Positions 56,645 to 64,000 of a stretch of DNA of 64,000 nucleotides are shown here, in pieces. Location: the NCBI GenBank assembly GCA_019633425.1, contig WSUB01000044.1, positions 186,001 through 250,000 on the forward strand, in the 5' to 3' direction. The DNA is from Tulasnella sp. 424 (lineage: Eukaryota; Basidiomycota; Agaricomycetes; Cantharellales; Tulasnellaceae). Every line of letters begins with the position of its first letter. Position 1 is the stretch's first letter. The notes beneath the pieces were generated by a model that saw only the letters and a program-made list of their open reading frames with translations, did not search any database and had not been told where the DNA came from. A program made the translations under genes and the position numbers.

Positions 56645-57447
56645 TTCGTTAGATGAAAGTCGAGATGAGTTTCGTTAAAGGCGCTTTGGGGGATGAGGGT
56701 GAAGATGCGGGATGAGATGAGGGGAATGGAGGAGGAGATGAGAGGACCTGAGGGTGGTGGGGTAAGAATTGGGTCGAAGGTGGGGGGGTATTTGTAGTGT
56801 TGAGGGCTGGGGGAGATTGAGATGCCGAATCGTCGGGTGCCTTGTGACCCACGAGGGACTGAGAGAGAGAGAGACGCGAGAGAGCTGCAGTGTCGCAGAA
56901 CTTTCCACTTTTGCCGGGTACACTGAATGTACTGAGGGAAGGGGATGGGCGGAAGAGTGCGATGGTGCTTCGGAGTGTGGGCAGGACCCTGAATGTTTGG
57001 TCTCGATTATTACGCCCGGTACAACGGAACTCGTGATTCGTGCACCCCACTTTCCGAAGCCAGAAGACCCCAATCACCTGCCCCGGATAATGTATCACCC
57101 ACTTCTGATTTTCCGATACCTCCTATTTTTAATTATTTTTGATTTTCTATCTTTACCCGCGTTCAGAATTCGTCCAACTGTCAACCGTCAAGCCTGTTGG
57201 TTGGTCAAACTTTCCTGCCCCCCTCCAAACCAGGATGGATTTGATTCTTACCTCTTTCGTCTCTCCACTCTCACACACACCTGCCCTCAGAGAGAGAAAG
57301 ACGCTGGTCAACGTCCCACCTCTTTCCCTTTACGACACAACGACTTCGCATACGCCCAACCATCGTCGCTAGCTGGTCTCAGTGACGCCTAATTCTTTTT
57401 ACGACTATTACAAGACACGATCTAATAATAAAACACATATACCAACT
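56645..57447. other. Divergent promoter region
   Basis: This is the 5' side of the transporter and of the secreted protein gene. It contains GA-rich and TC-rich simple stretches (GAGAGAGAGAGACGCGAGAG at ~56,862-56,881 and CTCTCACACACAC at ~57,268). It has open frames on both strands but none with a recognisable product. Confidence 0.4.
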
Positions 57448-58338
57448 ATGCTGTCGTTTGTTCGTAACGCGGTCATTTTGTTCGGCTCGATGGGAGCGGC
57501 CCGGGCGGTTACGCTTCCCACTGGAGAACAAGCGCCGCCAGCACCTCTCCTCGAAGATCATGGAGCTCAAGAACGCTTCGTGGGCTTCCAGACATGCAGT
57601 CCGTCGATCGGTCTAGTTCACAGTGTCGTGGTCCGCGACCATGACGCTGGATCGGCGTCATTGGAGAGCTCATCTGACACTTCTATTGTGTTTCGCTCCG
57701 GAAGGTTAGCTCTTTACACGCTTAATCTTCTTTTTCTTCTCATTCTTAATGACGATCTTTAATGCTTCCTTTACAGCGCCTACGATATTACCATAACCTT
57801 CACGTCCCCGGTGAAAGCCCATCGCCCACGAGCTGGTCTTATTGCGAGCGATATTCCGCCGGCCTCTCACTCGGACCCAAGCGTCTTAATGGATGGCACT
57901 GTCGATTCCTATGCTTACAGCGGCCAGTCCTTTGATGGATGCAAGTACACTTCTTGCCCCGTCCGCGCACACACGCTCTCTACCTACACCTACCATTTCC
58001 GGACGCTTCACAGCGTAAGTACCATTTACTGTAAACACTCTCAATTATCTAGCATTGTTATCTCACAAAGGATACCTCTCCAGAACTTCTCATGGTTGAC
58101 TTTCAACGTGACGACCGCAATCCGAGGTCCCAGCTTATTTTGTGTGGGGTTCCCAGTCACGTTCATCGACGACGAAATGGAATCGGAAACTTCCTCTTCG
58201 GAAGAGGAGGCGACGGTACCTCATACGGCCTGGGAGCCGCCTACCGGGGGCTCCAGGTCCGAGTCGAGTCGGCCGGTAAGTGAAGGTAGAGGTGGAGGGA
58301 ATAATGGTGGCTTCAAACTTCTTGTTCAGGCGGCCTAA
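57448..58338 (+). CDS. Predicted secreted protein, unknown
   Basis: The signal peptide is MLSFVRNAVILFGSMGAARA, then VTLPTGEQAPPAP. Two introns (about 57,705-57,777 and 58,015-58,083) join FRSG to SAYDITITFTSPVKAHRP and TLHS to NFSWLTFNVTTAIRGPS. The mature part has few Cys (GCKYTSC, SLFCVG), predicted beta strands and a Ser/Gly-rich end (GRGGGNNGGFKLLVQAA, TAA at 58336-58338). I do not recognise a family. It could be a cell-wall or secreted effector-like protein, but nothing shows this directly. Confidence 0.6.
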
Positions 58339-61300
58339 GGTCTGCCCACGAACCTGACTGGGGAAGAAGACTGGGGGGATATGTGGATTGTTATTTTGCT
58401 GGTTAATTAATTTTATTCATAAATAATAATAATTTTTCCCCTCTTCTGAGAGGCCTGTAGCTTACAAAAATAACAAACTATTCGAAGATCCGGCGCGAAT
58501 CATAAGCTGCTCAAGAAAGCCGTTTAGTCGCTTGAGAGTCTTCTCGTCACGCTTAACGTCAGAATCAATGCCGCTCGCTAAAGTATTAGTCTCAACGCCG
58601 GTCGCCGGAACGGCGTTATGGCACAACACACACCGGCGGGCGGCTCTTCTGTGTTGTCGTCATCAGCACAAAACTAAGTAGTTGCATGCGGTCTCATGCG
58701 GTCTTCTGAACGTCTTTTGACCATCTCGGTTAGCGCCACTTGTCGCGGCTTTCGGTAACTTTCCATAACCGGGAACTTATGACCTCCGGTCGTCCCAACG
58801 CCGCCACAATCTTCCATCATCTATGAATCAATGATCACTCCGCCTCTCATCACGTTCCTGACTACTCAACCCAAAGCGAGCGTGGTCATCAACAACAGGA
58901 AAGGTGCTGACTACGGTCGCGGCACTCACACTCTTGGTCCTGAGGGATGGGACACTGAGACAACGTCAGAGGGGTACCAGGGGTCCGGATTCACCCACAA
59001 GGCGGAGCCGGAGCACCCTGGGAACCCAAAATTGCTTCTTCGAATCCCGATGACCTCATCGGCTCTTTCAGCTCGGGATCTGTTACAGAAATCACTACAA
59101 GCATCCCTAATTAAAAAAGCCAAAAATATTCGCGACTCCATCGAGCCTTGTATAGATGAATATTGGAGCAGAAAAATATGGGACTAAAGAGGAGTCGCAT
59201 TTGACGGAAGTCTTCAAAAATTCCGGAATCAAATCTGATCAAGCGGATGTGCCTCTCGGATATTCTCGTTCCTCTTTTCCGAAAACACCTCAAACATCCG
59301 GATATCACATCGTAGCATGCAGCCGGGGAGAACTATCATCCTCTAAACGATTTCCTTACGGACTTCAAAAGACCTACTAACCGTATAATGAGAACATTGC
59401 AAGCCCTTTTTTTACGGTGGGGTAAAGGGTGCCACTTGAGTAGATCAACGGCATGTTGGGGGGCTCCACTCCAGCGAATAAGAGAAAAGTACCAAGAACT
59501 TCTTACCGCTCGTTCTTCGGTAGGAACCGGTGGGGCACCAGAGCGACCGACGAAGAGGGTTGCCATTAAGTCGTGTGAGGTCATTGCCTTCGTCAATGGC
59601 AAGCCCAGCCATCTTCCATCTCCAAGGCACAGACTGAAAGTAATGAGCATAGCGAGCAAAGTCTCTCTACAATGAATCATCGCCCCAAAGCTAAGAAGCG
59701 GCTAGTGGATTTCATCTTGCATGGACCATATGGTACAGAGGTTGGGATGCGTCACAAAACCCCAACGATCTATTAGCGTGCAGATCGTGCACTGAGAAAA
59801 ACTGAGCCATTTGACCCGATTGGGTAGGTCGATGTGCTCTTTGCCCAGGATGTCGGTCCCGCAGCACGGAGATCCTCGCGTGGCGGGTTTTGTTTAACGT
59901 AACCCGGAAAACAACGTTTACCCGGAGGCTCTGCTAATTGTCACCTCTTTCATCTTGGTCCGTTCCCTCCCATCCCATCCCACCGGGTACACACAATCGA
60001 TCTGGTATTTGTCAAGGAGAAAGGAACATGCGGGGAGCTCATGTATAGGTACCGAAACCCCTGGGATGAAATGCTCGGTTTTCTTAATCATTGCCGCCGG
60101 ATGAAGAAGAACTCGGCTGATGTGCACGATCGAAGCCACGCGGCTTAGCGATAAAGTATTCTTAAGATACCGACCCCCATTTTTTCAAGCTAGCTGTCGA
60201 TAGAGACCGTCGCGGAATGCGTCGGAGCTGCTTTGCCGTTCATGCTGTGGAGGGTTGCGGGTTTGACGCCCCGGTGCCGCTTCCGTGTGGACATGTGCCA
60301 TACAGAGCATGTGGAACACCATTCCCGGGATTCGGAAATAAGAAGGTGTCTGAAGATTGAGTACTCCTTTTCCTCACGGCAACGGAAACGTCAACGCCGT
60401 TTTTTTTAGCTCGTCGCTCGTCGCGGCGTTAACGAGACGGACCGCTGTCTCACGTGCCCACGGTTCCGGAACTAATTCAGGAAAATCGTCTCATTCTTTA
60501 CTCAGCGCACAAAAATGTGACCCGGCCTACTTCGTCCGATAATGGATAAGCATGAGTTCAAGAGTACAGTTACGATATGGAGTAGTGGAAGTTTCCGAAT
60601 CGGTTATTTCGGTTCTTTAACGACCAAAGCTCTCGGCGGGGCTCGGGGAATGATTCTCCCGGCACTCGCTAGAAAACGTGGTTAGAAGACTTCTCGATCG
60701 CATCCCAAATATAGCCGGGTACCCAAGATCGTTCTCAAAAGGGTTCGGGCATTTTTAGGGGTATCCGTGGGCGGATGGTCCTCTGGGGTATTTTTTTTCC
60801 CAAGGTCGACTTGCATTGGGGGATCTTCCCGTAGGCTGTTCGTACTAAATGCCACGAGATGCCACCACCACGTGTGAGAAACGTGCTCGAGGTGACTACT
60901 GAGCTGTCAAGAACAGGCCTAGAAGGCGATCGATCCGGTTGCATCGGCTAAAGGGAGGAAATCGCTTTATCCGAGAAGTGAGTCTCTTCCAGAAGACAAA
61001 CCTTCAGAGCCACGCGACTTTGTGCGCCATGTGTCCATGAGAAGAGAAGTGGGCTTCGCAGAAGAACCAAAAGGCATCCAGTACATAAAAAGAAGTGAGG
61101 TGGTATACCAGAGTACCAATACTTTGGAATTTGAAAGGAGGTTAACGGCAGGACGCTCGGTCGATACTCCGTGATCGGAAAATGCGGGGATGTGAAGGAG
61201 ACCTCGATTCCCACGCCTTCGGAGGCGAGCGCTGGAAATCGAAGCACCTTGCGGAAGCCACTTTCGCCGGAACACGCGAGAATAAGGTCTTGAAGTGAAG

Positions 61301-63088
61301 AGGGGAATGCCGAGATAAGGTGTCGTCTTGGGAAATAGCCATAATAGCTTGGATCTTTTGGAGGGTCGTGGGTCCTGTCCGGTCGGATATTGTCCTGTGA
61401 GCCTCTCTGTGAACCTGTTGTTCTCAGACCACCCAGGTTCGGTAGCTGCGAATCAATCAGCTATAGCGAAAACGTTGTCGAGGTGTGAGGTACATCCCAA
61501 GTAACCGTGCAATCCAATCGGAGAGAGAACAAAGTGAGGTTAGACACGCGAAAAGGACGAAGGACCTTAAGGGGTTTTGGAGAACCACGAAGATGCCTCT
61601 GGCCCCACTCACATTAGGGTATACCAAGGTTCACTCATTGACCATTATCCACTCTTTTCCATGAGCGGTTTCTGGGGGCTTACCATCTTTCCATGCCACG
61701 CGATGCTATCCACGGTCAATATGGCAGTTCGGGCGGGATCTCGCTTCCGACCACGCGAGAATTATGCCCTTGAGAAGTCGGCATCTGCTCTCGCACGTAG
61801 AGAAGTGCTCAGGACCAGTTGAATTGCCATCGATGGCGAACGCAGCTGGAAATCGGTGGTTGTGAGTCGGATGGGGAGGGGCGGGCTGAGTGTCGAATGC
61901 GGAAAGCTGCCTGCAGAGGGCAGTCCCCTCCTTGCTATGTTCTCCTCCTCTCCTCAGTCAAAGATCAAACCCGCAGAATTTCGCTCGCCAAAGGTAGATG
62001 AAAACCACGCGAGACAGAAACAAGCTATTAACCTCAGAGTTGGGTTCGCAAGGCGAAGGGACTAGGGAAGTGCTGAAGCCAACTGTAAGTGTCAGCTGAT
62101 CATAGTCTGCTTCCTAGTTGAGTTCAGATCCGCAATCTGGCGCCAGACATGCCCAGTGCGAGATCGAGCACGCTGTGCACCTTGTGGAGCACTCGATCTC
62201 AGATTAATGTTTGATATGGGCAGGTGAGAAGGCCCGCAGGCGTCTCGAGAGACATCGGAGCGGGTTAGAAGCCTCGGTGGGCGCAGAGTGCAGATCAGAA
62301 GTTATGTGAGCCTTCTCTGACAGCGCCAAAGTGTTCCGGAAGGCAAAGTCTAGAAATAGATGCAGCCTCAGTGCCGGCCTTCGGGATTCCTCGCCAAGAT
62401 GCCCGAGGTGGCTATGACGAGCTCAGGGAGCCCGGCCGCCGTATGCAGAGATCGACCGAGGTAGGATACTTTAGTTGAGACAGCTAGTATTCATGTCAAG
62501 AGGTTTGATCCGTTTGTGTTCAATCATCTCGTATTAAACCAGGAGGTTTGTACCGAGCTTGTCCGAGGCTTTTTCTAGCAATGCGTTTGCAGTGCCAACC
62601 TTCTCGATTGAAGAGCCAGATGAGCAGACTACTGTAGCTCGAGTCCAAGCAAGATTCTTAGTCCCGAAACTAAGAAGCTGTTTGCTTAGCTTAGGCCATG
62701 GATGGTGGTCGCTGACGTGGGCCACGCTTCGGCGTCGCTGGTCAAGACAAGGCACGTGATGCCTAGAGTGCAGCCGCGATAAGGGTGCTTGGCAGACCTC
62801 CACCGTGCCCATGACCGTGCCAGTCTCCAGACTTGGAGCTTGGTAGAGCTTTCAAGAGCCGATCTACGGATCGAGGATATGTTGTTTCATATTTTATAAC
62901 GCACTTGGGGTGAATAAGATGAATAGAGCAACGAGATGCCGTGTCATGTTCCCCTCCCCTCCTAGATAGCGTTATCAAAAGGCCAGGGATAGCGTCTAGT
63001 CTAATTCAGTTCCGTTGCATTCCAAATTGAAGTACATTATTCCAAATCGTGAATCAAGATCCAAGGCTCGACAGTCCCGCTTTCATCC
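58339..63088. other. 4.75-kb region with no recognised gene
   Basis: Read on both strands, this holds only short frames without splicing partners or known motifs. I find no reverse transcriptase, transposase, long terminal repeat, rRNA or tRNA. A 9-bp perfect inverted repeat (GAGATCGAG / CTCGATCTC) occurs at about 62,160-62,202. It could be decayed transposon DNA, a long non-coding transcript, or genes too diverged to see. Confidence 0.45.
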
Positions 63089-64000
63089 TCACTCTCCAGG
63101 TACATCAAAAAGCTTGCACGCTCTATAGTGGGCGTCAACAGCCTCCTTCGCGACACCGTTGTTCTGAGCACGACATATGAAGGCCCCATCCACGTAGCAG
63201 AAATGCCTGTCGGATCCATTTGTTAGTAAATGGCTGAAACACAGGTGCTTCAGACTCGACACCACTCACGTATTACAGCCGGGAGCCCCGCACTATCACG
63301 AAACCCCGAATTTGGAGAAATAAGTCTAATTATTCAGGAGAATTACGACGGAAAGGTACTTACGGTCATGTGATTGCATCCATGAGTTCGCGCCGTAGGC
63401 GTTTGGCAGCCCTAGAAGATCGGGAAACCTCGTAAACCCGGCATTTCGGGACGAGAGGGCGAAATTCGCTTACCGGACAATTTTTCCATCCTTGGGCTTT
63501 CATCAATTTCTCCAATTCTTTGGAGCCATCGCAGGAGTGATCCTCTTCGAATTCACTTTCGACGGGTTGATAGCAGGTCTTACACCACATGTGACCACAC
63601 TTGGGGACGGGACAGATGAGAATTGAGGCTGATGCGTGATCCTCCTTGTCAACGAGAACGGATTGCCGGCACTTTGGACAATCGAGCAAGATGCTGTATT
63701 TGGCGACTTCAAAATTTAGCCAGATGTCGTATTTGTCCTGAGAAATCCCAAGGTTTTCCATCGTTTCGAGTGTAAGTCCTGATGGACGGGATGTTAACGA
63801 AAGAATCAATCCCCTCAAAATGGTCACATACCGCCGCAATCCTTGTCCTCCCGCTTCTCATCGGTCATGCAGAGTGGGCAGGGGACAGGGAATCTCCTCT
63901 CCTCCAAGCAACTCTCGATATGTCCTTTCAAACATTCGCGACAGAACTGGTGTTCGCAGCCTTCCAGTCTCGCTAGACCGTCCTCGGGACATTTCTCCAT
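63089..64000 (-). CDS. RBR-type E3 ubiquitin ligase (5' end outside the window)
   Basis: A RING-between-RING ligase passes ubiquitin from E2 to substrate through a Cys in RING2. Reading from the window edge: EKCPEDGLARLEGCEHQFCR, ECLKGHIESCL and VPCPLC (most of RING1; its first Cys pair lies beyond 64000). Then DCPKCRQSVLVDKED, CPVPKCGHMWCKTCYQPVES (IBR), WKNCPGCQTPTARTHGCNHM (start of RING2, containing the expected HGCNHMT block), a 23-nt exon (63270-63292) giving CGAPGCN, and HFCYVDGAFICRAQNNG. It ends KLFDVPGE, stop 63089-63091. The RING2 catalytic Cys is most likely the one in HGCNHM. The substrate is unknown. Confidence 0.85.

Noticed and set aside
1..64000. CRISPR arrays, bacterial operons, rRNA genes, retrotransposon polymerase genes
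   Set aside because: None seen. Intron-rich genes and eukaryotic families throughout exclude a prokaryotic reading, and no reverse transcriptase or integrase motif was found in any frame.

Overview
The window comes from a filamentous fungus, almost certainly a mushroom-forming basidiomycete (Agaricomycetes). Coding exons are interrupted by many 50-65 bp GT-AG introns, housekeeping genes lie close together on both strands, and the first 24 kb is a tandem family of F-box-like proteins of the kind expanded in mushrooms. I read all gene models from the sequence by splicing by eye. Exon ends are predictions.

Region 1 (1-24,120) is a tandem array of head-to-head F-box gene pairs. Each unit has a minus-strand 'A' gene, a 0.5-0.7 kb shared 5' spacer, a plus-strand 'B' gene, and a conserved 3' spacer leading to the next A gene. 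Six A genes (A1-A6, about 590-620 aa) and five B loci (B1-B5) are present. All A genes have an open frame. B4 and B5 are intact (599 and 588 aa), while B1, B2 and B3 are broken in three different ways. Both families start with a 101-nt first exon followed by a short phase-2 intron, so they share an ancestor. A4 and A6 have each lost a conserved acidic C-terminal tail through separate nonsense codons. B2 carries a fragment of an NADPH-dependent reductase gene. A 546-bp foldback element lies upstream of A1. A5 contains an assembly gap flanked by identical 78-bp sequences, which looks like an unmerged contig overlap.

Region 2 (24,400-49,981) is a conserved housekeeping block: an F-BAR/RhoGAP protein (Rgd1-like), an unknown secreted or membrane-anchored protein, a doubtful gene, an ER protein disulfide isomerase, sterol O-acyltransferase, the cytochrome oxidase assembly factor Pet117, ATP synthase subunit 4/b, the Hrq1 (RecQ4-like) helicase, a small unknown protein, the ER membrane complex subunit Emc5, a UCH-type deubiquitinase, the ribosome biogenesis factor Rpf1, a Gfo/Idh/MocA oxidoreductase and a BTB protein.

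Region 3 (50,280-53,780) is a tandem duplication of an alpha/beta hydrolase gene. Region 4 holds a hexose-type MFS transporter (minus) and an unknown secreted protein (plus). About 4.75 kb follows in which I recognise no gene (58,339-63,088). The window ends inside an RBR E3 ubiquitin ligase. Several genes (ATP4, EMC5, both hydrolases, the RBR ligase and the 27.4-28.5 kb gene) need exons of only 7-23 nt to keep conserved reading frames. This is the most useful warning for anyone relying on automatic annotation here.
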